From positions 1 to 64,000 of the forward strand of contig CAXKVR010000091.1 in the NCBI GenBank assembly GCA_964058845.1: 64,000 nucleotides of DNA, written 5' to 3'. The stretch's first letter is position 1, and the number at the start of each line of letters is the position of its first letter. The notes beneath the pieces were generated by a model that was not told the origin of the DNA, searched no databases, and saw only the letters and a list, made by a program, of their open reading frames with translations. Made by a program: the position numbers and the translations under genes. This stretch comes from Carex sylvatica. Taxonomy: Eukaryota; Streptophyta; Magnoliopsida; Poales; Cyperaceae. Shown one piece after another: positions 34,691 to 45,427 of the stretch.

Positions 34691-35637
34691 GATAGTTAAA
34701 TTGAATAAAAAAAAAATGGTTTTATTAAATGACCAGCGTCCATATTTTGCTGGCAAAAATTCTTGCTAAATTATCACAAATCCGAAATGTCAAACATCCT
34801 AAAATTATGTTTCATACACATCCTAAATTAACTATCACATACACATCCTAAATTAACTATCACATACACATCCTAAATTAAATATCATACACATCCTAAG
34901 TTATTACAAAAAATTCATGTTAATGCAAATTAAAATTACACACATCCTACAATGTTGTAGTTATTTTCTGCCTAATCTCATCTAAAAAAATTTTAACCCA
35001 CATTTTCCGCAAATCTCCCAAGCGTTGTACATTATGTTTAGCGGGAATATCCTGCATTTTTAAAAAGATAGAAGAGCATGGACAATTAATTTTGTATTTT
35101 ATTATATTTGAAGCAAGAATTTATCATTACTTTTGAAAAATATATAAATGCATATATACCCTTAAGTTCGGAAAAGAATCGAGTTGTTCGCTTATTATGT
35201 CTTGCATGAGCAACATGACATAATATGCACATTCCCAGCCGGCTGGTTGTTGTGGGCACTATATAACAAGTTTGTAAAAAATAAAATGTAAGTTAATGAG
35301 CATATATAGCAATGATTTATATATTCACAAATTTTTGCATCTAGGTCCTTATAATCATATCTCAATAGAAACTATTACCTTGCAATCGTTATGAATCGTT
35401 AAAGTACCCATTTCCCTGATGAAGGCACTGTTGGAACTAGCCGACGGACTAGGGTTTTGAGAAGGAGAGGAAGAGAGACGCACGACGGAGCTAGGGTTTT
35501 GAAACTTGTGAAATTTTTGGCTAAGTGCTTGAGGAGAAGAGGAAGAGAGGAGAGACCACGGTTTTGAGGAGAAGAGGAAGGGAGGCCACGGTTTTGAAAA
35601 TTTTCCAAATTTTGGCTAAGTGAACCGGCGCCCTAAT

Positions 35638-36092
35638 AGAGTATCAAGATCGGTTCAAACATGAGAACCGATCCTGATTCCTATCTGGATCGGTTCCTTA
35701 CTAAAGAACCGATCCAGATAGGCATCAGGATCGGTTCTCATGTTTGAACCGATCTTGATACGTTTTTAAATTTAAAAATAAAACGGTGCCTTTAATAGAG
35801 TATCAAGATCGGTTCAAACCTGAGAACCGATCCTGATTCCTATCTGGATCGGTTCTTTAGTAAGGAACCGATCCAGATAGGAATCAGGATCGGTTCTCAG
35901 GTTTGAACCGATCTTGATACTTTTTAAATACTTTTTTAAATTTAAAAATAAAACAGTGCCCCCAAAATAGTATCAAGATCGGTTCAAACATGAGAACCGA
36001 TCCTGATTCCTATCTGGATCGGTTCCTTACTAAAGAACCGATCCAGATAGGAATCAGGATCGGTTCTCAGGTTTGAACCGATCTTGATACTC
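35638..36092. repeat. three tandem perfect-hairpin units in CACTA
   Basis: Three units of about 120 bp (35641-35760, 35800-35920, 35969-36092) each fold end to end. Each starts TATCAAGATCGGTTCAAAC, is symmetrical about TTCCTTACTAAAGAACC-like centres, and ends in the complement. Spacers are 40-50 bp AT-rich and similar to each other. Confidence 0.9.
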
Positions 36093-36218
36093 TATTAAAT
36101 TTAAATATGATAATAAATATGTATAAGTTATCAGATATTTAGAATGTTATTTTTTAAAATAATTTTATAAATAATTTACAAATAACTTATATAATTTATA
36201 AATAATGTATATGTTATG

Positions 36219-36643
36219 GAGGTTGGCTACTATGCTTATATAAGCATATCCCCACATATGCTTATAACTCATTTTTGTGTTTCCAATGTCCAAATGGTCG
36301 ATCTGAACCGTTAGATGTGATCTCTATATTGAAATGTGTTTGGAGACTAAATTTTACATTTTTCTGAATTTTTTTACTATTTATTAAGCCACTTTGAAAA
36401 TCGCTGATCCAACGGTGACTGCACAAAACAGTAAAATCAGCAGCCACCGTTGGATTAATAATTTTCAAAGTGGCTTAATAAATAGTAAACAAAATCAGAA
36501 AAATGTAAAATTTGGTCTCCAAGCACATATTAATATGGAGAACAAGATGAACGGTTCAGATCGACCATTTGGACATTGGAAACACAAAAATGAGTTATAA
36601 GCATATGTGAGGATATGCTTATATAAGCATAGTAGCCAACCTC
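36219..36643. mobile_element. MULE-type MITE nested in CACTA
   Basis: This is a 425-bp element that is almost one long hairpin, with ends GAGGTTGGCTACTATGCTTA and its complement. It is flanked by exact 10-bp repeats ATATGTTATG (36209-36218, 36644-36653), close to the 9-10 bp typical of Mutator-like elements. The two mirror frames of 68 codons in it are artefacts of the palindrome. Confidence 0.88.
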
Positions 36644-37019
36644 ATATGTTATGATATTATATGTATAAGTTATCATATTTTGATATATAAATGATTTTTT
36701 AAATATTTTTTTTAAAAATAAGTTATCATATTTTGATATATAAATTACATTTTAAAACTTATTTGATTATTATTTTTAGTGGTTTGAAAATTTCAAAACT
36801 AAATAAATTTCATGCTTCTTAATTAAAATCTTATTTGATGTGACAAATATTTGTAGCTTACATTTTGTAGATAATTTATGAAGAAAAGCATTTTTTTAGA
36901 AATAATTTTTAGAGAGTAATGTTCTTTAACATTTCTCATTATAATAATTTATTTTTTAAAAATTTTCTGGAATTTTTAAGAAGTAATTTATTAATGCACA
37001 ATTTGTACACACACATATA

Positions 37020-37125
37020 GGAGAAGAACACCATCTGGATCAGTTCCTACCTCCAGAACCGATCCAGATACCTATCTGGATCGGTTCTGGAGGTAGGAAC
37101 CGATCCAGATGGTTGTCTCTCCTAT
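37020..37125. repeat. additional GGATCGGTT hairpin in CACTA
   Basis: CCATCTGGATCAGTTCCTAC and its complement flank a second inner pair (CCGATCCAGAT/ATCTGGATCGG), making one hairpin just 3' of the transposase gene. Confidence 0.85.
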
Positions 37126-37460
37126 ATGTGTGGTTTATATTTTTGTGTGTACATGTATATTTTTTTTTATAATGAAAGTCAGAATGTGTATGTGTTATAT
37201 TTTACCAGATGATACGTATATACTAAATAGTAACATTAAAAATTAAAAAATTAAAAAATAAGCTAATAAATTTACATATAACATGAAAATAAATAAGTTA
37301 CAAGAAACTTTAATTGAAGAATATATAACTTGCATGCATGCTTTTCATTGTCTAGTGTTTCAATGCATCCTGAAAAAAGAAAAATTTCTTAAGTCAACGA
37401 TATTAAATAATAATAAATCACATTTTTTATATTTTTATATTTTGACATACCAATAAAAAT

Positions 37461-40400
37461 TTAGGGATTATTGCCAGTGGGAACTTCAATCCATTCTCCT
37501 TCATTGTGATCGTTGCGCGTGTGACTTGTTTTGTTATCCTCACCGGTTAGTAAAGATGCCATGCCAGTGGAAAACGGTGGTATCTCATCAAAATGATCGT
37601 ACGCTTCTTCGTCTTCCACATTATCAATCCCGATGATACGTCTTTTACCAGAGAGAACAACATGTCTTGAACGATCGGCCGGATCAGTAACGTAGAACAC
37701 TTGCGTGGCTTGTCTTGCAAGTATAAATGGATCGTCCTTGTATCCAGCCTTACTGAAATCCACTAGAATAAAACCATCTTCGTCGACTTTAACCCCCCTA
37801 CGGTTATCGACCCATTTACACATAAATAACGGAATGTTAAATTTTCTATAATCTACCTCCCAAATTTCTTCAACAAATCCGTAATATGACATTGATGCAT
37901 GCGATGGTCCGGCACCTTTAGGATCTGACAAATCACTAGAAACGGCTACTAACGTCACTCCACTGTTTTGCACGGTACTCTTTGAATCTTGATTTCTTGT
38001 GTAAAATGTGTACCCGTTGATGTCATATCCTTGGAAGGTCCTCACGACGTGGACTGGACCAAGAGCCAACAATTTCACAGTTTCTGTAATATTTTCTCCC
38101 TCTGGAGCTTGCACGACTCTCCGTGTAAACCATCCCTCAAACTTTTTATTGTGTTCGCTGATTAACCACTTGTTGGATTTCTCAGGATTCTGTTGCCGCA
38201 AGAGAGTCATATGCTCGTCCCAAAAAGGATGAACGTCAGTGAGGTGTTGTAAAACATGAAAATGTGCTAGTGACATCATTGTACTATCGGGCTCGAATAA
38301 TTTCGCACCGATTGTGCCTACCCCATGAAGTCGACCCTCGTGCCGAGATTTAGGGATGCCTATAGCTTTGACATCATCCATATAATTAGTACAAAACTCA
38401 ATAACCTCTTCGGCAGCATAAGCTTTTACGATGCTTCCCTCAGGCCGATATCGATTCCTGACATATGCCTTTAACAATCCCATGTATCTCTCGAACGGAT
38501 ACATGTACCGCAAGAAAACAGGTCCGCACATCTTAATTTCTCTAATTAGGTGAACAATTAAATGAACCATGATATCAAAAAAAGACGGCGGAAAATACAT
38601 TTCAAGATGACAAAGAGTGACAACAACCTCCTTCTGCATAGCATCTAGCATATCGGGATCACTTACTTTGCAACATATGGCATTAAAGAAAAAACAAAGC
38701 TTCGTGATGGTCTGCCTAACACACTTTGGCAATATGCCCCGAATTGCAACAGGAAGAAGCTATGTCATTAAAACATGACAGTCATGAGACTTCATTCCTG
38801 TCAATTTTAAATCTTCCAGTGAAACTAGGTTTTTAATATTCGAAGAATATCCAGATGGAACTTTGACACCATGAAGACATTCCAATAAGCTTTTTTTCTC
38901 TGCTTTCGACAGCGTATGCATTGCAGGTTTTAGATACGTACAAAATTTCCCATTTTCTCTTTCCTTCTCTGCTGGTTGTAGATCCGACCGTATGTTCAGG
39001 AATTGCATGTCTTTCCGAGCATTGATACCATCCTTAGTCTTACCCGGAATATTCAATAAAGTTCCAACAAGGCTATCACACACATTTTTAACCACATGCA
39101 TCACATCGAGACAATGTCGAACATCTAAGTGCTGCCAGTATGGTAAATCCCAGAATATTGACCTCTTCTTCCAACTAATTTTCGGTGCCCCTTTCTTTCT
39201 CACCACCTTCTTTTTAAATTTCCCAAATTGAACTTTGATATCCTTCACTCGCGAATAAACAGCTTTACCGGTCAACGGATAATTTACTCTGGTATTCTCG
39301 GTCTTTCCATTGAATTCTTTCTTTCTCTTTCGGTGTGCATGGTTGGCAGGAAGAAATCTACGATGACCCATGTACACATTTTTAGAGGAATTAGGTAGCC
39401 ACACATCGACTGTATCGTCTAGGCAAACAGGGCATGCTTTCTTTCCTTTGACACTATAACCCGACAAATTTCCATAAGCCGGAAAATCATTAATGGTGCA
39501 GAAAATCATGGCCCGTAAAGTGAATTTCTCCTTGCTGTATGCATCAAATATCTGCACTCCGGGTTGCCATAATTCTTTTAAATCATCGATCAATGGTGCT
39601 AGATACACATCTATGTCGTTCCCGGGCTGTTTGGGTCCTGATATGAGCAAGGTCAACATGATGTATTTGCGTTTCATACATAACCAAGGCGGAAGATTAT
39701 AAATGCACAATAAAACCGGCCAACTGCTGTGCTTGCTGCTCATGCTACTGTGCGAATTTATTCCATCTGCACTCAGCCCAAGCTTAAGATTTCTAGGGTC
39801 ACATCCGAATTCGGGGAACTCTCTGTCAATATTTCTCCACTGAGGAGAATCAGCGGGGTGCCGTAATTTCCCGTCTTTTTTTCGGTTATCTGCATGCCAA
39901 CGCACTAATTTTGCATCTTTAGCATTTGAGAACAAACGTTTCAATCTCGGTTTCACAGGGAGGTACCACAATGCTTTTGCCGGAGGCCCTTTATTCGGTT
40001 TGTAATCATCACTTTTATCGCCGGTTAACTGCTTTGGTTTGTAACGTGATGCTCCACATTTTGGACACTCGTGAAGATCTTTATACTCGGATCGATATAA
40101 TATACAATCATTTGGACACGCATGTATTCTTTGAACTTCCAAATCCACTGGGCACAATATTTTCTTCGCTTCATAAACATTTGGTGGTATCTCGTTTCCA
40201 TCCGGAAGTATTTCTTTTAAAGTTTGTAATAACCCAGTAAAACTTTTATCACTCCAACCGTTAGATGCTTTAAGGTTATACAATTTTAATACACCTTTCA
40301 ATTTTGAAAATTTAGAACAACCAGGGTACAATTCTTTATTAGAATCTTCGTACAAATTCTCAAATAAACAATACTGCTTATCATTATCAAAATCATCTTC

Positions 40401-40835
40401 TAAATCACGTAACATTTGATCAAAATTATCACATTTATCTACCACCATATCATCATTTTCTTCGGTATGGTATTCCTGATCCTCAGTACGAGCACCTATA
40501 TCGGTTTTCAATCCCCGTAGATCATTCCCGTCGTTTCCACCGGTATGGTATTTCTGATGCTCAGTACCAGTACCTATGTCGGTTGGCAAACTCTCACCGT
40601 GCCATAACCAACACTTATATCCTTGCTTGAATCCACGACGGATTAAATGGTTCCTCACTTGGTTCGGGTTGGAGAATTTTTGACCATTGTTACAATCACG
40701 GCAAGGACACGACATCAGTGCACTCCCCTTATTCGCCATATCTTCCGTAGCAACTCTGATAAATTCCTCGACACCTGTCATATATTCATCAGACAGACGT
40801 GATACTTCGTACATCCAACTGCGGTCCATCTGCAA
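37461..40835 (-). pseudogene. TNP2-type CACTA transposase, one internal stop
   Basis: The frame opens at 40835 with the transposase-associated domain (MDRSWMYEVSRLSDEY, CPCRDCNN, HLIRRGF). The TNP2/Transposase_21 core follows (CPNDCILYRSEY, CPKCGASRYK, GLSADGINSHSSMSS, GYSVKGKKACPVC, HCLDVMHVVKNV). Then comes MKSHDCHVLMT, a TAG at 38760-38762 where relatives have Gln (LMTQLLPVAIRG), and continuation without a frame change into DUF4218 (NAICCKVSD, YPFERYMGLLK) and DUF4216 (YYGFVEEIWEVDY, FMCKWVDN) to the stop at 37461. Total length is about 1,120 codons. It acts in the nucleus to excise and reinsert the element. The stop is the only defect I see, and a CAG to TAG change explains it. Confidence 0.92.
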
Positions 40836-40924
40836 TTATAATAAAACACAATTAATTAAGAACATGGTTGGAGAGCTTAGTTCTGTTCACAATATGGCTT
40901 ACTTGGGGCCGGGTTACCATCCTA

Positions 40925-41130
40925 TCCCACTCTCTGAATACTTTGTCTCAGTAGTGGCCGCATGTTAGTCGTGTTTTAGCATTTAAGAAAATTTCGGCAG
41001 CATTTCCCCTTAGTTCCCCGAGATTCGGGAAACTAAGTGGAAATGCTGCCGAAATTTTCTTAAATGCTAAAACACGACTAACTTGTGGCCACATCCTAAA
41101 TGAGACAAAGTATTCAGAGAGCAGTCCCAA
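40925..41130. repeat. long hairpin upstream of the transposase start
   Basis: Arms of about 95 bp (40930-41024 and 41031-41125) containing TTAAGAAAATTTCGGCAGCA and CTGAATACTTTGTCTCA pair around CCCCGAGATTCGGG. It lies 100-290 bp upstream of the transposase start codon, in the likely 5' UTR or promoter. A smaller hairpin (ATTAATCC/GGATTAAT) follows at 41143-41177. Confidence 0.85.
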
Positions 41131-41177
41131 AACGGGGACTATTCAAAATTAATCCCTAATGGATTAATTTTGAACGG

Positions 41178-42029
41178 GTATCATGACCTAAAGGCATTAA
41201 TAATGCGGTTGTGGCTCATAAGACAGTACTCTAGCTACATATCTAGCTAATATAAATACATCTCTTACAAAAAAAAAATACATTAATTAATGCACAAAAA
41301 TGATTAAACATGAAACTTCTAGGTTGTACTTACAACTTTTTTGGATGACGGATCGAGTGAGATGAAAATATATCGCTGCACCAAATATCTCAATAATAGC
41401 CAATCTACAAAATTAAACCATCGATCGTTAAGAGATGTACATAACATGCATGTTATATATCCTACAACTTGAAATGAAAAAAATGCTCATATAGCATATA
41501 TATATAGCATATATATAGAAAATCTTGAAATAAGAAGAGATATTCAAACTTATAAAGAAAAACTCCACATATAAAGAATAACTCATATGTAGCTCATATA
41601 TTAGCTCATATATATAGCATATATGCATATATATATATGCATGTGCATCCAAGTCTCCACATATAAAAAAAAACTTGAAATGAAAAGATGCTAGGTATTC
41701 AAACTTATAATTAAAAGCTTGTGGAACCAACAAAAGAGCTGAATCAAGGCTATAAGGTTTAGATTTTGAGCGGGCCGGATCATAACTCACTTCTCATATA
41801 TATATAGGATTTAGGGTTTAGGGTTTGAACCGAATTAATTATAAAGCTAATAAATGGTGCTCTACTAGTAATAACAAACTTGAGAAAAGAGATGATCAAA
41901 TGTACCTCAGAAAAGAGAGGTGAGATAGCTGAAGTAATGTAGGGCGAAATAGCTGCTGCGCTAATTAAGAGAGGCGATAGAGGAAGAGAAACGAGATTCT
42001 GACAATAATGGAACTGAATTAACTTTTCA
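41178..42029. other. CACTA 5' non-coding part
   Basis: AT-rich sequence with TATATAGCATATATA-type repeats (41480-41660) and no gene. It is probably the leader and promoter of the transposase gene. Confidence 0.5.
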
Positions 42030-42474
42030 TATGCACTATTAGGATCGGTTGTTTATTAAAAAAACCGATCCTGATACTATCAGGATCGATTTTTATAAGC
42101 AACCGATCCAGATACTATTAGGATCGGTTCTTTGTAAACAACTGATCCTGATAGTTAACTATCTGGATCGGTTTGTTACAAAGAACCGATCCTGATAGTA
42201 TCTGGATCGGTTCTTTGTAAACAACTGATCCTGATAGTTAACTATCAGGATCGATTGTTTATAAAAACCGATCCTGATAGTATCTGGATCGGTTCTTTGT
42301 AAACAACTGATCCTGATAGTTAACTATCAGGATCGGTTGTTTACAAAGAACCGATCCTAATATACTATTAGGATCGGTTTTGTTCAAAGAACCGATCCAG
42401 ATAGATATTAGTATCGGTTGTTTCATATAACCGATCCTGATAGGCCGATCCTGATTCCTGTTTTTCCACTAGTG
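42030..42474. repeat. CACTA subterminal array, right side
   Basis: Around ten alternating GGATCGGTT/AACCGATCC motifs in a 60-80 bp rhythm (GTTCTTTGTAAACAACTGAT recurs) end at the CACTAGTG terminus. The solo end at 19870-20103 is a diverged relative of the last 230 bp. Confidence 0.9.
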
Positions 42475-42819
42475 ATAAACACTCTTTCACTGCCAGAAAC
42501 TATGTCATGCTGGCTGAATCACCTAATCGTCGTTTGTATTATGATAAAAATGATGATATTGTTGTCCGGAACAAAAAAAAAAAAGACATTGTAGAACCAA
42601 ATGAAAGATTATTAACATCTTTAATCACGGATTCATATTTCTCTATTTCAGCATAGTTGATACTTAATACTCTATTTAATCAATGAATATGACGAGTTTT
42701 CAGCATGTGCATAGTTTATACTCTATTTAATCAATCACGGGTTCAAATTTTTAGACAAATAATGACCATAATCGGACCAAAATAGCAGAAATTGGACGAA
42801 AAACAGAAAATCCGTGAGT

Positions 42820-42935
42820 ATCGGCGTATTGGCTCAGTATCGGATCGGTGTTGGCCGATATTGATGTGTATCGGCCGTTCCGAATCGGTATCGGCCGATA
42901 ATTCCTATTATGGCCAGTATATTGTACCCACAATG
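42820..42935. repeat. TCGGCCGATA-rich block, right of CACTA
   Basis: Contains TATCGGCCGATAATTCCTA and several CGGCCGATA repeats; inverted relative to the block at 33880. Confidence 0.65.
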
Positions 42936-44122
42936 CACGAGTTCAAAATTAAAATTAAAATACCAATGATTATTTGTTCACCCTATATTTTGCTTCTGTA
43001 GTGCGTAGAGTGCTCATTTGTACAATATTGCTCAGAACATTAAATGAATGTATCACAAAAAATGTGACGTTATAAATAATTAACACTTGGTCTTCTCACA
43101 ACCACAAATTAATTGGTTTATTGCTCTCCAGTTCTCACAACCACAAATGCTCTCAGACATTCAACAATCATCAATTACGTTGATGATTTGATAACCCCAA
43201 GTTATGTGTTTAAATTAGAATGAAGTGAAAATTTAGACGTACGTACGTATCAAACAATAAATAAAAAATTGAAATTAAATTAAGAATTCCTTTGAGCTAA
43301 AACAAATAAAATTAGTAAACAAAAAAGCATGGAGTAATAAAGAATCTAAATTTAAAAAACGTTTTGTAACCTAGTAATATATAGATTGAAAAATGCAACT
43401 ATAATTTGCGGTATCTAATTTTATATACTCTTTACAATAGAATATCCATATTTATGGAAGCATGGTGTGAAATGATGCACGGCCTGTACTGTTAATTAAT
43501 TTTAAATTTAGACTTGTGGATGTGAATTAATAATAACCATATCCATATCCCGACTCCCACATCTCGTTCTCTTTTCTATTTCTCTGATTCTCTTGCCTCA
43601 ATCCCCCCCTACTCTCGCGTCGAGCCCTAAAGCATACCGTGTCGGAAAAACTCAACTAGACAAGTGTCTCCCCCCCTCTCTCTTTCTTTCTCTATTCGAA
43701 AGTTTCACAAAAGTTGTGATGTGGTAGTGAGAGGAGCTTGAACTTTCAACCTTTGAGTATATCCAGCAGTCCTACATTTTTTATTCTAGCAAACTATGCT
43801 ACCAGCTCATTCTCCTCTCTCTCTCTCATAATTGAAGCTATGTTGTTTGGTATTAGTGCACTTTGATTGAGGGTTAATTTAGCCTAATATGGTGGTCTGG
43901 TTGCATAAACATTGTTAATCATAATTTAGATTATTATTCCACCGGCACTACTTGAGTGGTTCGGGCCAAATCCAAGTTTGAGTTTTTTATAAGTACTATT
44001 GGACTGGACAAAGCTTGCAGCTAAAGCCTGCCCATTAGCAGCCCTATCTTGTATGCATTGTGACCCTAGCCCAAACCCTAAAAAAAACAAAATTCAAAAA
44101 CCCCGTTTAATACTAACTACAC
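42936..44122. other. upstream region of F-box paralogue 3
   Basis: Pyrimidine-rich tracts (CCCCCCTCTCTCTTTC near 43670; CTCCTCTCTCTCTCTC near 43810) and the shared family block GGTTAATTTAGCCTAATATG (about 43870) lie here. A promoter or 5' UTR is likely within it. No other gene is seen. Confidence 0.5.
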
Positions 44123-45079
44123 TTGTTTTCTTCTTCCAAAATTCAGATGGCCCAGCAAAAGACTAAAAACTCTACCAATGATGAGAGAAATTGGTCTGAA
44201 CTTCCACAAGACATTCTCCATCTCTTCTCCAAAAAGCTACCAGATATCTCTGATTTCATACATTTACGTGCTGTGTGCAAGAGCTGGCAGTTATCAATCC
44301 CAGTCACTGATCCTCCACCACAACTCCCATGGCTCCTAGAGCGCCGTCAAGACGGTGAAAATCCCATTATACGCTTCTTCTGCCTCTCATCTGGTAAAGT
44401 TCAAACTATTGCTTGTCCAAGTTCTTGTCGTGTCAGGCTCTATGGCCCCGGAGGTCGCTATTTACTTGCCTATCATGTGGGAAATTATGAGAGGTATCTC
44501 CTTAATCCTCTTACTAGTGATCAAATCCATGTCCCGGATGGGTTCCTCCCCGAAAATATTGGTCTAGATAAAATTAATGGCGGCGATGTTGTCGTTGTGT
44601 CAAGAAATACCAATATGATGGGTTTTTGGCAACCTGAGGCTGATGATTGGGTCTATGTAGAAGGGGTCGGCAATTGGTATAGTGGTAATGCATATTATAT
44701 GGGACAATACTTTAGTCACGACAAATATACTGGCATTACAAATGTTATTGATATTGCAACAAAAAAAATGGCTTATCAAGTCGCACTGCCAGAGGGCACA
44801 AACACACTTCTAAAGGGTCGCACAGTTATAATGGAGTCAGGAGGAAAGATCCTCAGATTGTTCCATCATTCCAAGACAGGGACATGCCACTTTGATATTT
44901 ATTGTCTTCATTTCAGTGATGGAGAAAGGATACCTTGTTGGGTGAAAATTACCAATATCGGTGACCAGATGTTGTTTCTTCAATATCATCGTGGGTTATC
45001 TGTCTGTGCAAGTAACTTTCCTGGATTTGAAGGAAATTGCATTTACTTCCTGAAAAAGGGGCGATATCTTTGTAGATAC

Positions 45080-45427
45080 TGTTGGAAATTTCTGAAGGAT
45101 ACAACAATAGAGAGAACAAATTTGCTGCTGAAATTTAACTTCTATTGCTTCCTTAATTCGGATACAAAGTACATCTAAATTTATAGCTAAACATTAATCT
45201 AAATTTAGAACATCTAAATTTAGCACCCCCACTACCTATCCTTCTATTACAAGCAATCCCCAAAATAGAATTATTCCCCACGTATCCTGCTATTACAAAC
45301 AAAACCTACATGACTAATTATAGAACCCACTAACTCAACTACATGCCTAAAAATACATCACAACACGTTGCATCCAGATCTCTAAATCTGAAATATTCGG
45401 ATTCTAATTTTGTATCAATATTCAACA
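45080..45427 (-). repeat. Copia 3' LTR
   Basis: This is the left LTR in window coordinates, 348 bp with the 15-bp duplication. It also supplies the last 33 codons and stop of the read-through F-box frame. Confidence 0.93.

Larger units (their letters stand above)
34126..42474 (-). mobile_element. 8.35-kb CACTA (En/Spm) transposon
   Basis: The ends are CACTAGTGGAAAA and its complement TTTTCCACTAGTG. Both are flanked by ATA (34123-34125 and 42475-42477), a correct 3-bp target duplication. Both subterminal regions carry dense AACCGATCCAGAT/GGATCGGTT motifs in both orientations, as expected for transposase-binding repeats in this class. A TNP2-type transposase is encoded on the minus strand. A second, TNPA/PTTA-like gene is not evident. 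The exact TSD implies little sequence change since insertion. Confidence 0.93.

Noticed and set aside
36262..36600. Two mirror-image 68-codon ORFs
   Set aside because: Both are products of the palindromic MITE read on each strand.
41428..41790. Minus-strand 120-codon ORF rich in Tyr and Ile
   Set aside because: It comes from the TATATAGCATATATA-type repeats in the CACTA leader.
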